The position numbers were made by a program, and so were the translations under genes. A stretch of DNA of 8,489 nt from an uncultured Oceanospirillaceae bacterium (GTDB lineage: Bacteria; Pseudomonadota; Gammaproteobacteria; Pseudomonadales; Balneatricaceae), in assembly GCA_946221045.1 (NCBI GenBank), contig CAMIIY010000066.1:1-8489 (forward strand), written 5' to 3'. The notes under the pieces are model-generated. The model saw only the letters and a program-made list of their open reading frames with translations. It ran no database searches and was not told the DNA's origin. Position 1 is the stretch's first letter; every line of letters begins with the position of its first letter. Shown here in pieces: positions 1 to 6,068 of the stretch.

Positions 1-954
1 GGCTTCACGAGCCAGGGCCACACCATCACTGATGGACGCTGCCAGATCAGCAGCATACAGCGCTGCACCGGCATTCAGGGCAATCATATTTGCGGCTTTA
101 ACATTTTCACCAGCAAAGGCCGCACGGATCAGCGCCAGACTTTCATCCGATGAGTTCACTTGCAACCCATCCAGCGTTTCGAGTTCAAGCCCGGCCTCTG
201 TCGGCTGGAAACTGTATTCCGTGACGTCACCATTACGCAGTTCTGCAACATAGGTGGTGCCCGCCAGACTGATCTCGTCCAGCCCCTCATCCGCATACAC
301 CACCAGCGCATGTCTGGCACCCAGCTCCTGCAATGCTTCTGCCAGCGGGCGGCAGAGTTTGCGATCAAATACACCCAGCAGGTAGTGTTTGGCACCGGCC
401 GGATTGGTCAGCGGTCCCAGCACATTAAACAGCGTGCGCAGCGCCATCTCTTTGCGCGGCCCAATCGCATGTTTCATCGCACTGTGGTGTTGTGGCGCGA
501 ACATAAACCCAACACCCACGTCATCAATACAGCGCGCAATCTGCTCCGGCGTCAGATCCAGTTTGATACCGGCAGCCTCAAGCAGGTCAGCAGAACCGGA
601 GCTTGAGGACACCGAGCGATTACCATGCTTTGCAACATGACCGCCTGCGGCCGCCACCACCATCGCACTGGCACTGGATACATTAAACAGGTTGGCGCCA
701 TCACCGCCGGTGCCGACAATATCCACGGCATTTTCAGCCTGAATATTGACCGGCAGGGCCAGTGCACGCATCGCTTCAGCGGCACCACTGATTTCGGCCA
801 CGGTTTCACCTTTCATCCGCAGACCAATCAGCAAACCACCAATCTGAGCATCCGTTGCCTGACCGGTCATAATCTGCTGCATCACTTGCTGCATCTGTGT
901 TTTATTCAGGTCCTTGCGTTCGACAAGGGTCGCCAGTGCCTGTTGTATATCCAT
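1..954 (-). CDS. trpD: Anthranilate phosphoribosyltransferase TrpD, C-terminus cut by window edge
   Basis: TrpD transfers the phosphoribosyl group of PRPP to anthranilate, giving phosphoribosyl-anthranilate, the second committed step of tryptophan synthesis, in the cytoplasm. From the ATG at 954 there are 318 uninterrupted codons to the window edge. The family is usually about 335-345 residues, so roughly 20-25 C-terminal residues are missing. Residues 1-65 resemble the N-terminal helical domain ([12 protein letters not shown] at 40-51). The PRPP-binding loop [13 protein letters not shown] is at 81-93, KHGNRSVSS at 109-117, the anthranilate-site stretch [21 protein letters not shown] begins at 165 and includes Arg167, and the metal-binding GLDE is at 224-227. 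The start is supported by AGAGAGG, about 6 nt upstream on the minus strand. It follows trpG after a 21-nt gap, so the two are very probably cotranscribed. A trpC gene would be expected beyond the left edge. Confidence 0.96.
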   Translation of the reverse strand, partial: MDIQQALATLVERKDLNKTQMQQVMQQIMTGQATDAQIGGLLIGLRMKGETVAEISGAAEAMRALALPVNIQAENAVDIVGTGGDGANLFNVSSASAMVVAAAGGHVAKHGNRSVSSSSGSADLLEAAGIKLDLTPEQIARCIDDVGVGFMFAPQHHSAMKHAIGPRKEMALRTLFNVLGPLTNPAGAKHYLLGVFDRKLCRPLAEALQELGARHALVVYADEGLDEISLAGTTYVAELRNGDVTEYSFQPTEAGLELETLDGLQVNSSDESLALIRAAFAGENVKAANMIALNAGAALYAADLAASISDGVALAREA

Positions 955-975
955 GTTATTCCTCTCTCTGGCGGG

Positions 976-1560
976 TTAACGACTGCGACGCAGGAAGTTA
1001 GCCAGCAGCTCATGACCCTGTTCAGTCAGAATCGATTCCGGATGAAACTGCACCCCTTCGATATCAAGGGTTTTATGACGCACCCCCATAATTTCATCGA
1101 TTGAGCCGTCATCATGCTGGGTCCATGAGGTGATTTCGAGACAGTCAGGCAACGATGCCTGTTCAATCACCAGCGAGTGATAACGGGTGACTTCTACAGG
1201 GTTGTTTAATCCTGCAAATACGCCCTCGCCACGGTGATATACCTTTGATGTCTTGCCATGCATCACCTGTTTGGCTCGGACAATTTTACCGCCAAACGCC
1301 TGACCTATGCTCTGGTGCCCCAGACAAATGCCCAGAATTGGCAACGTGCCGGCAAAATGCTTAATGGCCGGTACCGAAACACCCGCTTCATTCGGGGTAC
1401 AGGGGCCAGGGGAAATCACCAACTGTTCCGGCTGCAGTTGCTCTATCTTTTCCAGCGTAATTTCATCATTACGATACACCTGAACATCTGCACCCAGTTC
1501 ACCGAGATACTGCACCACGTTGTAGGTGAAAGAGTCGTAGTTATCGATCATCAACAGCAT
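976..1560 (-). CDS. trpG: Anthranilate synthase component II, glutamine amidotransferase TrpG
   Basis: This class I glutamine amidotransferase subunit hydrolyses glutamine and passes ammonia to TrpE for anthranilate synthesis. The protein is 194 residues, the normal length for a stand-alone TrpG. It opens with the typical [14 protein letters not shown]. The oxyanion-loop region [11 protein letters not shown] is at 50-60, the nucleophile is Cys79 in GICLGHQ (77-83), and the His173/Glu175 pair completing the triad lies in QFHPES (171-176). AGGAG at 1572-1576 (minus strand) supports the ATG at 1560. trpD follows 21 nt downstream. The partner gene trpE is in the window but is separated by the oppositely oriented chrA, so trpG needs its own promoter. 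The family also includes PabA, and some bacteria use one protein for both roles. Coupling to trpD makes TrpG the better name, although dual use for p-aminobenzoate cannot be excluded. Confidence 0.95.
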   Translation of the reverse strand: MLLMIDNYDSFTYNVVQYLGELGADVQVYRNDEITLEKIEQLQPEQLVISPGPCTPNEAGVSVPAIKHFAGTLPILGICLGHQSIGQAFGGKIVRAKQVMHGKTSKVYHRGEGVFAGLNNPVEVTRYHSLVIEQASLPDCLEITSWTQHDDGSIDEIMGVRHKTLDIEGVQFHPESILTEQGHELLANFLRRSR

Positions 1561-1571
1561 GGCAAGAAATA

Positions 1572-1576
1572 CTCCT
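1572..1576 (-). promoter_or_regulatory. Ribosome binding site of trpG
   Basis: AGGAG on the minus strand lies 11 nt before the trpG ATG. It is a good Shine-Dalgarno core at slightly long spacing and fixes the start at 1560. Confidence 0.7.
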
Positions 1577-1600
1577 GAGTTTTCCGGGGCCGGTCAATAT

Positions 1601-1622
1601 GCCTGAAGGTTCAGATTCAGGC
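1601..1622 (-). other. Stem-loop in the trpG leader
   Basis: GCCTGAA at 1601-1607 and TTCAGGC at 1616-1622 form a perfect 7-bp inverted repeat around an 8-nt loop. The loop also carries a second TTCAG, which could pair alternatively with CTGAA at 1603-1607. The element lies about 40 nt upstream of the trpG start. No T-run follows on either strand, so it is not an intrinsic terminator. It could be a 5' mRNA hairpin or an operator dyad; its function is unknown. Confidence 0.4.
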
Positions 1623-1627
1623 GGGCC

Positions 1628-1636
1628 ATGTTAGCA
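1628..1636 (-). promoter_or_regulatory. Possible extended -10 promoter for trpG-trpD
   Basis: On the minus strand TGCTAACAT resembles an extended -10 element (TG, one base, then a TATAAT-like hexamer). No convincing -35 hexamer precedes it. It would start transcription near 1621, just before the stem-loop. A promoter is needed somewhere in 1561-1740 because chrA points the other way, but this exact assignment is weak. Confidence 0.22.
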
Positions 1637-1740
1637 TAAAACCAAAGCGGCGGAAGATTGGCACCACGACATTAAAGTGTCACATTCAACTGCAACCATC
1701 TCGTCATATTCACGCTAACCAGGCATTTATATAAGACCTT

Positions 1741-2937
1741 ATGACTGAACAGACAGACAGCACAGATGTGCGCCATTCGATCCGCATTTTCTGGCTGTTC
1801 CTGCGGCTGGGCTGCACCTCTTTTGGGGGTCCGATTGCACACCTGGCATATTTTCATCAGGCATTTGTCCGTGACCGGCGCTGGCTATCAGAACAGGCTT
1901 ATTCAGAGCTGGTTGCACTCTGTCAGTTTTTACCCGGCCCGGCCAGCAGTCAGGTTGGCTTCGCGCTGGGTCAACTGCGTGGTGGCACCGCCGGCGCGAT
2001 TGCCGCCTGGTTAGGCTTTACTCTACCCTCGGCCTGTCTGATGGCAGCCGCAGGTGTAGGCCTGATCCACTATGCCAGTATTCTGCCAGAGGGCCTGATT
2101 GCTGGCCTTAAACTGGTGGCAGTGGCGGTTGTTGCGCAAGCCTGCTGGGGCATGAGCCGACCGTTATTCGGAGACTACCGTCGCCTGACTATACTGCTGC
2201 TGTGCACGGCAGGCATGTTGCTGTTACCCGGCAGCTGGACCCAAATGGGGCTGATTATTCTGGCCGGCATTACCGGTGCCATTGCCCTGCCCCCTCCGGG
2301 TAAAACCGAGTTAGCACAACCTGTCCGGGTAAGTCATCTCACTGCAACGCTGGCCCTGGGTTGTTTCTTAATACTGCTGGCCCTGCTCCCCTATCTGGCA
2401 ATCAATACCGGCGGTCACTGGCAGTTTGCACAGGGTTTCTTTCAGAGCGGTGCCCTGGTCTTCGGCGGCGGGCATGTTGTGCTTCCGTTACTGGACAGCG
2501 CTCTGGTGCAAACCGGCTGGCTAAGCCATGCCGATTTTCTAACCGGCTACGGTCTGGCGCAGGCAATGCCCGGCCCACTTTTTTCTGTCGCTGCATTTTA
2601 CGGTGCCAGTATTGAATCCGGCCCCGGCGGTATCAGTGGCAGCGCGCTGGCACTGACGATGATTTTTTTACCGGGTCTATTACTGGTCTGGGCAGTACTG
2701 CCGCATTGGCAGGCACTGCGTAGTCGGCCACGCATTGCATCCGCTCTGCTTGGGATCAATGCAGCTGTTACCGGACTTTTGCTGGCGGCACTCTACCAGC
2801 CGGTTATCACCAGCGCCGTTACCGGCCTGACTGAACTGGTACTGGCGCTGGGCGCTTTACTCGCCCTGACCTGGGGCAAGCAACCTCCCTGGCGCGTGGT
2901 ACTCATCTGTCCGGTATTGGGTTGGTTGCTGCTTTAA
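1741..2937 (+). CDS. chrA: Chromate transporter ChrA, long two-domain form
   Basis: This inner-membrane protein belongs to the CHR (chromate ion transporter) family, whose studied members export chromate and give chromate resistance. It has 398 residues, the usual size of the bidomain form. Residues 14-180 form the first CHR domain, with the signature LRLGCTSFGGP (21-31) and FLPGP (63-67) followed by QVGFALGQLRGG. Residues 196-398 form the second, with FGGGHVVLPLL (241-251) and GLAQAMPGP (271-279). About ten hydrophobic segments fill the rest, for example 84-110, 120-136, 150-182, 200-222, 301-322, 333-352 and 361-377. No clear Shine-Dalgarno precedes the ATG; a TATATAAG stretch lies only about 7-13 nt upstream. 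The start fits because the first signature begins about 20 residues in, as in the family. The gene lies between trpE and trpG on the opposite strand. No chrB-type regulator is present. Family membership is firm; chromate as the physiological substrate is inferred. Confidence 0.93.
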   Translation: MTEQTDSTDVRHSIRIFWLFLRLGCTSFGGPIAHLAYFHQAFVRDRRWLSEQAYSELVALCQFLPGPASSQVGFALGQLRGGTAGAIAAWLGFTLPSACLMAAAGVGLIHYASILPEGLIAGLKLVAVAVVAQACWGMSRPLFGDYRRLTILLLCTAGMLLLPGSWTQMGLIILAGITGAIALPPPGKTELAQPVRVSHLTATLALGCFLILLALLPYLAINTGGHWQFAQGFFQSGALVFGGGHVVLPLLDSALVQTGWLSHADFLTGYGLAQAMPGPLFSVAAFYGASIESGPGGISGSALALTMIFLPGLLLVWAVLPHWQALRSRPRIASALLGINAAVTGLLLAALYQPVITSAVTGLTELVLALGALLALTWGKQPPWRVVLICPVLGWLLL

Positions 2938-2953
2938 CCTCCATCAGAGGTTA
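2935..2953. other. Hairpin across the convergent chrA/trpE stop codons
   Basis: TAACCTC at 2935-2941 and GAGGTTA at 2947-2953 form a perfect 7-bp stem with a 5-nt loop. The chrA stop TAA is the first three bases of the left arm, and the trpE stop codon lies in the loop and right arm. The two genes are only 6 bp apart. Neither strand has a clear T-tract after the stem, so at best this is a weak bidirectional terminator or a 3'-end stabilising hairpin. Confidence 0.4.
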
Positions 2954-4428
2954 TCCAGCCCCTGCTCCACCATGGCCACAGCACTAAAGATAGCGCGCCC
3001 TTTATTCATGGTTTCTTTCCACTCAAGACGTGGTACAGAGTCCGCGACGATGCCGGCACCTGCCTGAATATGCAGCACCTCATCTTTAATGACAGCAGTA
3101 CGGATCGCAATCGCTGTATCCATATTGCCATTCCAGGACAGGTAACCAACAGCACCGCCATATACGCCGCGTTTAACAGGTTCCAGCTCATCAATGATCT
3201 GCATCGCGCGCACTTTAGGGGCACCACTTAATGTACCCGCTGGCAAGGTTGCCCGCAGCACATCCATTGCCGTCACATCCGGTTTCAAGCGACCGTTGAC
3301 GTTAGAAACGATATGCATCACATGGGAGTAGCGCTCAATCACCATCTTGTCGGTCAGTTCTACACCGCCCACTTCGGCTACACGACCCACATCATTGCGA
3401 CCCAGATCAATCAGCATCAGATGTTCGGCAATCTCTTTCGGATCAGCCAGCAATTCCTGCTCCATCGCCAGATCTTCTTCCGCAGTCGCCCCACGTTTGC
3501 GGGTTCCGGCGATAGGCCGCACACTGACCACGCCGTTTTCGACCCGGGCGAGAATCTCCGGAGAGGAACCCACCACGTGAAAATCTTCAAGGTTCAGGGC
3601 ATACATATACGGAGAGGGATTCAGGCAGCGTAATGCGCGATACAGATCCAGCGGTTTACTACTGAAAGGGATCGACATGCGCTGGGAGATAACACACTGC
3701 ATGATATCGCCATCAAGCACATAGTCCTTAATCCGACTGACCGCATCCTGAAACGCCTGCTCGCCGAAGCTGGATTTGAATTCAGACTCCTCTACTTTAC
3801 GAATGGCCGTAGGAGCCGTTTCCCCGAAAGGAATGGCAGAACGCAGCTGACTGACCAGCTCACTCAGGCGACGTTGCGCTTTGTTAAACGCATCGTCCTC
3901 AGCCGGGTCCGCATGCACAATCAGAATCAGCTTACCCTTCAGGTTATCGAATACGACCAGCTCATCCGACACCATCAGCAGGATATCCGGCGTATTCAGC
4001 ACATCATCCGGGCAGCTGTGCTGCAGACGTTTTTCCACGTAGCGCACGGTGTCATAACCGAAGTACCCTACCAGACCACCATTAAACAACGGCAGGCCGG
4101 GTAATTCGGGCACTCGGTAGCGCTGCTGAAACTGTTCAACAAATGCCAGAGGGTCTTCATGCTGCAGAGACTCAACCACTTCACCATCGGAGCTAAGGGT
4201 AATCTGATCACCACAGGCACGCAGCACCGTCCGGCAGGGCAAACCAATAATGGAATAACGCCCCCACTTCTCGCCACCTTCGACAGACTCAAACAAGTAG
4301 CTGTAGGGTGCATTGGCCAGTTTCATATAGGTTGAAAGCGGGGTATCCAAGTCCGCCAGAACCTCACGGGTGACCGGGATACGGTTGTAGTTTTCTGCCG
4401 CCAGGGCAGTAAATTGTTCTTGGTTCAT
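2944..4428 (-). CDS. trpE: Anthranilate synthase component I TrpE
   Basis: TrpE converts chorismate plus ammonia, supplied by TrpG, to anthranilate and pyruvate. This is the first, feedback-controlled step of the tryptophan branch. It has 494 residues, normal for the Pseudomonas-type stand-alone protein. The N-terminal domain carries LFES at 45-48, equivalent to the LLES tryptophan-binding motif, followed by [21 protein letters not shown] at 270-276 is the second part of the inhibitor site. The chorismate-binding domain has IAGTRKRG (306-313), [14 protein letters not shown] (337-350), [13 protein letters not shown] (365-377), [11 protein letters not shown] (395-405) and [13 protein letters not shown] (454-466). 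All expected motifs are present, so a catalytically competent and probably Trp-inhibited enzyme is inferred. AGAGAGA at 4434-4440 supports the ATG at 4428. It ends 6 bp from chrA, tail-to-tail, and is probably monocistronic because chrA splits it from trpG. Confidence 0.97.
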   Translation of the reverse strand: MNQEQFTALAAENYNRIPVTREVLADLDTPLSTYMKLANAPYSYLFESVEGGEKWGRYSIIGLPCRTVLRACGDQITLSSDGEVVESLQHEDPLAFVEQFQQRYRVPELPGLPLFNGGLVGYFGYDTVRYVEKRLQHSCPDDVLNTPDILLMVSDELVVFDNLKGKLILIVHADPAEDDAFNKAQRRLSELVSQLRSAIPFGETAPTAIRKVEESEFKSSFGEQAFQDAVSRIKDYVLDGDIMQCVISQRMSIPFSSKPLDLYRALRCLNPSPYMYALNLEDFHVVGSSPEILARVENGVVSVRPIAGTRKRGATAEEDLAMEQELLADPKEIAEHLMLIDLGRNDVGRVAEVGGVELTDKMVIERYSHVMHIVSNVNGRLKPDVTAMDVLRATLPAGTLSGAPKVRAMQIIDELEPVKRGVYGGAVGYLSWNGNMDTAIAIRTAVIKDEVLHIQAGAGIVADSVPRLEWKETMNKGRAIFSAVAMVEQGLDNL

Positions 4429-4433
4429 GTTGT

Positions 4434-4440
4434 TCTCTCT
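4434..4440 (-). promoter_or_regulatory. Ribosome binding site of trpE
   Basis: The purine run AGAGAGA on the minus strand ends 5 nt before the trpE ATG at 4428. It supports this start, which also matches the family N-terminus. Confidence 0.55.
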
Positions 4441-4483
4441 ACGGCCCGATACAGTCAGGGCTTAGCGAAAGGAATAACCGGCG

Positions 4484-4489
4484 TTTATA
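4484..4489 (-). promoter_or_regulatory. Possible -10 box for trpE
   Basis: TATAAA on the minus strand (in CTTTATAAAC) would place a transcription start near 4477 and give a leader of about 50 nt. Upstream there is only an AT-rich stretch and no good TTGACA-like hexamer at 16-18 nt, so the assignment is tentative. No tryptophan-rich leader peptide and no terminator hairpin with a T-run is seen between here and trpE, so classical attenuation is not supported. Confidence 0.25.
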
Positions 4490-4628
4490 AAGAAAGCTAT
4501 TTAAAACAACGCCATTCAGAGACTGAGACACGACAGCCGTGCCCGCTTAATGACAGGTCCGCCATCGCCATGACAATCCGCACTGCGTGGCAGCAAGAGA
4601 AAAGACAGGATTGAGTGTTGAACGGTTC

Positions 4629-4671
4629 ATGGTTATGGGCATTCTGCTTAATGTAGGAATGCCCAAACCAT
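4629..4671. repeat. Long imperfect inverted repeat (15-bp stem) upstream of trpE
   Basis: ATGGTT (4629-4634) plus TGGGCATTC (4636-4644) pair with GAATGCCCA (4657-4665) plus AACCAT (4666-4671). This gives 15 base pairs with a single bulged A at 4635 and a 12-nt loop. No T-tract follows on either strand, so it is not an intrinsic terminator. It may be a copy of a dispersed palindromic repeat, a processing or stability hairpin, or a protein-binding dyad. No second copy is seen in the window. Confidence 0.6.
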
Positions 4672-4904
4672 ATAGCAGGCGACGTTTCTAATCAACCGCC
4701 AGCGCCGGGGCACGGCATAATGCAGCAAAACCAGGCCGGGAAACCCAAAGACCAGAGAACAAATAAGAGCGACCAAGCGGCCAGTTGCGTCAAACAGCTG
4801 CTCGATACTTTTATAGGCAAACGATCAACAAACCGATTCAGGGTAAAGCGATATTCATTGTCAGGAAGACTGTTCGCCATTGAATGGCCAGACCAGCAGC
4901 ACAT
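4648..4904 (-). pseudogene. Possible frameshifted remnant of a small membrane protein
   Basis: Two overlapping minus-strand frames look like halves of one small protein. The first opens at ATG 4904 or 4880 and contains NEYRFTLNRFVDRLPIK. The second, 4824-4648, has no start codon but encodes 58 residues: IEQLFDATGR, then a hydrophobic segment LVALICSLVFGFPGLVLL, then the basic PRRWRLIR, ending at TAA in the loop of the inverted repeat. A one-base slip at the AAAA run near 4811-4814 would join them into a protein of roughly 75-85 residues with one membrane helix. No ribosome binding site is clear and no family is recognised. A chance pair of frames is a real alternative. Confidence 0.2.
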
Positions 4905-4959
4905 CTAAGGCAGATTGCATGCTGAAACGGTAATTTTAGTTTCTGTATGCATTCAATAT

Positions 4960-4983
4960 AAAAAAACCCCGGCTGAGCCGGGG
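4960..4983 (-). terminator. Strong rho-independent terminator, minus strand
   Basis: CCCCGGC at 4967-4973 and GCCGGGG at 4977-4983 make a perfect 7-bp GC-rich stem with a 3-nt loop. On the minus strand it is followed by seven Ts (4966-4960). On the plus strand nothing like a T-tract follows. The terminator therefore acts on leftward transcripts. No leftward protein gene ends near it: the next one to the right is gph, whose stop is 1.08 kb away beyond the whole nhaR-like gene. This suggests a short transcript starting in 4990-5147. Confidence 0.85.
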
Positions 4984-5078
4984 GGAGCAATTCACTCATT
5001 TGAGCGCCTGTCATGTGAACACAGACTTTGGATCAGGTGAGACGTGACTTCAAACGACCCATTTGCGCAAGCCTGTCT
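4960..5078 (-). ncRNA. Candidate small RNA of about 119 nt, divergent from the nhaR-like gene
   Basis: A minus-strand TATACT (5089-5084) is followed 6-7 nt later by a purine at 5078/5077, a plausible start. The transcript would run to the T-tract at 4960. Pairings visible in it are CAGAC near the 5' end with GTCTG further down, a CAAAT/GTTTG hairpin inside that, TTCAC with GTGAA enclosing CTCA-AA-TGAG, and the 3' terminator. The only short frame near the 5' end is a nine-codon MGRLKSRLT with poor ribosome-binding context, so a non-coding product is favoured. I recognise no known RNA family. The call rests on an orphan terminator plus a promoter-like element; expression is not shown. Confidence 0.38.
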
Positions 5079-5091
5079 GGAAAAGTATAGC
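5063..5091 (+). promoter_or_regulatory. Possible sigma70 promoter of the nhaR-like gene
   Basis: TTGCGC (5063-5068) and TATAGC (5086-5091) are separated by 17 bp, each matching 4 of 6 consensus bases. The -35 hexamer is part of the palindrome TTGCGCAA (5063-5070). The -10 hexamer overlaps the minus-strand TATACT, so the two promoters would compete. An alternative -10 is TATAAA at 5101-5106, with a worse -35. Confidence 0.35.
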
Positions 5092-5112
5092 CAGCTAACG
5101 TATAAATAAAAT
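5084..5112 (-). promoter_or_regulatory. Possible activator-dependent promoter of the candidate small RNA
   Basis: On the minus strand TATACT (5089-5084) matches 5 of 6 -10 bases. The -35 position (5112-5107) reads ATTTTA, a poor match, which is common at promoters needing an activator. An ATTCGAAT dyad abuts this position. Confidence 0.35.
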
Positions 5113-5149
5113 TCGAATATTAGGCCTTTATATCTCGATTTTTTCGAAT
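5111..5149. promoter_or_regulatory. Paired TTCGAA dyads, candidate LysR-type regulator sites
   Basis: The perfect palindrome ATTCGAAT (5111-5118) and a second TTCGAA (5144-5149, in TTTCGAAT) are 32 bp apart centre to centre, about three helical turns. Relative to a minus-strand start at 5077 they sit at about -37 and -69, the spacing typical of activation and recognition half-sites of LysR-type regulators. The second site overlaps the regulator's own ATG, which would permit autorepression. Binding is inferred only. Confidence 0.35.
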
Positions 5150-6068
5150 GATGTCACAGCTTAACTACAAACATCTGCGCTACTTTCTGGCAGTCGCCGA
5201 GGAAGGCTCCATCAGCCAGGCCAGTGAAAAGCTCAACCTGACCCCCCAGACAATCTCGGGTCAGCTGCGACTGCTGGAGGAACAGCTGGGCTGCACCCTG
5301 CTGCAAAAGCACGGCCGTGGGCTGGAGCTGACACCTGCAGGACGCCGAACACGGGAGTATGCCAGGCAGATCTTTGCTATTGGCACTGCCCTGCAGGAGC
5401 AGTTACGCAGTGACAGCCCCCTGAACCGGTTTGCCATTGGCATTACCGATGCCATGCCGAAGCAGATTGTTAACCGCTTGCTGGAACCCATCTTTGATCT
5501 GGCTGAACCTATCCGACTGGAGTGTCGGGAAGGTTCGATGGAAGCCCTGCTGGCCGACTTAACCGCTCAGCGGGTCGATCTGGTGCTGTCTGATCGCCCT
5601 GTCGACACCAGCTTTCATGTCCGTGCTTATAACCACCTACTGGGCGAGTCCAGCGTCTCGTTCTTCGCCAAACAGGAGCTGGCCGCTCAGTTTCAGCGTT
5701 CATTCCCCGACTCTCTGGATCAGGCACCCATGCTGATGCCCACCAGCGATACCATGCTGGGCAGTAATTTATGGCACTGGTTTCAGCAGCATGAACGCCA
5801 CCCCCGGGTGATCGTTGAGTGTGTTGATAACGCCTTGCTGGCAACTTTCGGGCAGGCCGGACGCGGGCTTTTTTGTGGCCCAAGCGCCATCAGTCCGGAG
5901 ATAACCGCGTTGTATCAGGTGGAGCCGGTTGGCGTGATAGAAGAGATCAGGGAACGATTTTATGCGGTTTCGCTAGAACGGCGGCTGACCCACCCGGCAG
6001 TACTGGCCATCACCAGTATGGCACGCAGCATGCTGAGGCAGGATTCAGAAGAACAGAACTCAGATTAA
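5148..6068 (+). CDS. nhaR: LysR-family transcriptional regulator, NhaR-like
   Basis: This DNA-binding regulator has 306 residues, normal for LysR-type proteins. Residues 4-62 form the winged helix-turn-helix, with LNYKHLRYFLAVAEEGS (5-21), LTPQTISGQLRLLEEQLG (31-48) and GRGLELTPAG (56-65). NYxHLxYF, LTPQTIxGQ and GRGLE are the NhaR-type version. Residues 94-300 form the effector-binding domain, with FAIGITDAMPKQ near its start, a DLVLSDRP-type segment and a HPAV motif near the C-terminus, as recalled for E. coli NhaR. NhaR activates the nhaA Na+/H+ antiporter gene, and in E. coli also osmC and pgaABCD, in response to sodium and alkaline pH. No antiporter gene is in the window, so the regulon here is unknown. 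No Shine-Dalgarno precedes the tandem ATG at 5148/5151; either could be the start, and the mRNA leader is AT-rich. The gene is inserted between gph and trpE on the opposite strand, and its last 9 bp overlap gph. Confidence 0.85.
   Translation: MMSQLNYKHLRYFLAVAEEGSISQASEKLNLTPQTISGQLRLLEEQLGCTLLQKHGRGLELTPAGRRTREYARQIFAIGTALQEQLRSDSPLNRFAIGITDAMPKQIVNRLLEPIFDLAEPIRLECREGSMEALLADLTAQRVDLVLSDRPVDTSFHVRAYNHLLGESSVSFFAKQELAAQFQRSFPDSLDQAPMLMPTSDTMLGSNLWHWFQQHERHPRVIVECVDNALLATFGQAGRGLFCGPSAISPEITALYQVEPVGVIEEIRERFYAVSLERRLTHPAVLAITSMARSMLRQDSEEQNSD

Larger units (their letters stand above)
4441..5147. other. Intergenic region between trpE and the nhaR-like gene
   Basis: This region, about 0.7 kb, has no convincing intact protein gene. 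It holds the trpE leader and a possible -10 box, an inverted repeat (4629-4671), a possible decayed minus-strand frame, a minus-strand intrinsic terminator with a candidate small RNA, and the overlapping divergent promoters upstream of the nhaR-like gene. No tRNA, attachment-site-like repeats or transposon ends were seen. Confidence 0.6.

Noticed and set aside
625..1104. 159-codon plus-strand frame over trpD/trpG
   Set aside because: It crosses two well-supported minus-strand genes, has no family features, and has a His/Gln-rich shadow composition.
1705..1735. chrA promoter built from CATATT or TATATAAG
   Set aside because: No -35/-10 pair has acceptable spacing, and TATATA is too close to the ATG unless the mRNA is leaderless, so no promoter is called.
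4497..4571. Possible trp leader peptide of 24 codons upstream of trpE with one Trp codon
   Set aside because: Only one Trp codon, weak ribosome-binding context, and no terminator/antiterminator with a T-run before trpE, so attenuation is not supported.
4720..4908. Plus-strand frame of 62 codons, hydrophilic product
   Set aside because: No ribosome binding site or promoter and no recognisable motif. It lies antisense to the more protein-like minus-strand frames.
4960..4983. Reading this hairpin as a terminator for plus-strand transcription or as the trpE attenuator
   Set aside because: The T-run is only on the minus strand, and the hairpin is more than 500 bp upstream of trpE with no leader peptide linked to it.
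5012..5014. Minus-strand ATG opening a frame of about 58 codons through the terminator
   Set aside because: No Shine-Dalgarno, it would be translated through a strong intrinsic terminator, and the composition is not protein-like.
5509..5883. 124-codon minus-strand frame inside the nhaR-like gene
   Set aside because: It is rich in Arg/Pro/Trp, typical of an antisense shadow, and the plus strand encodes a clear LysR-family protein.
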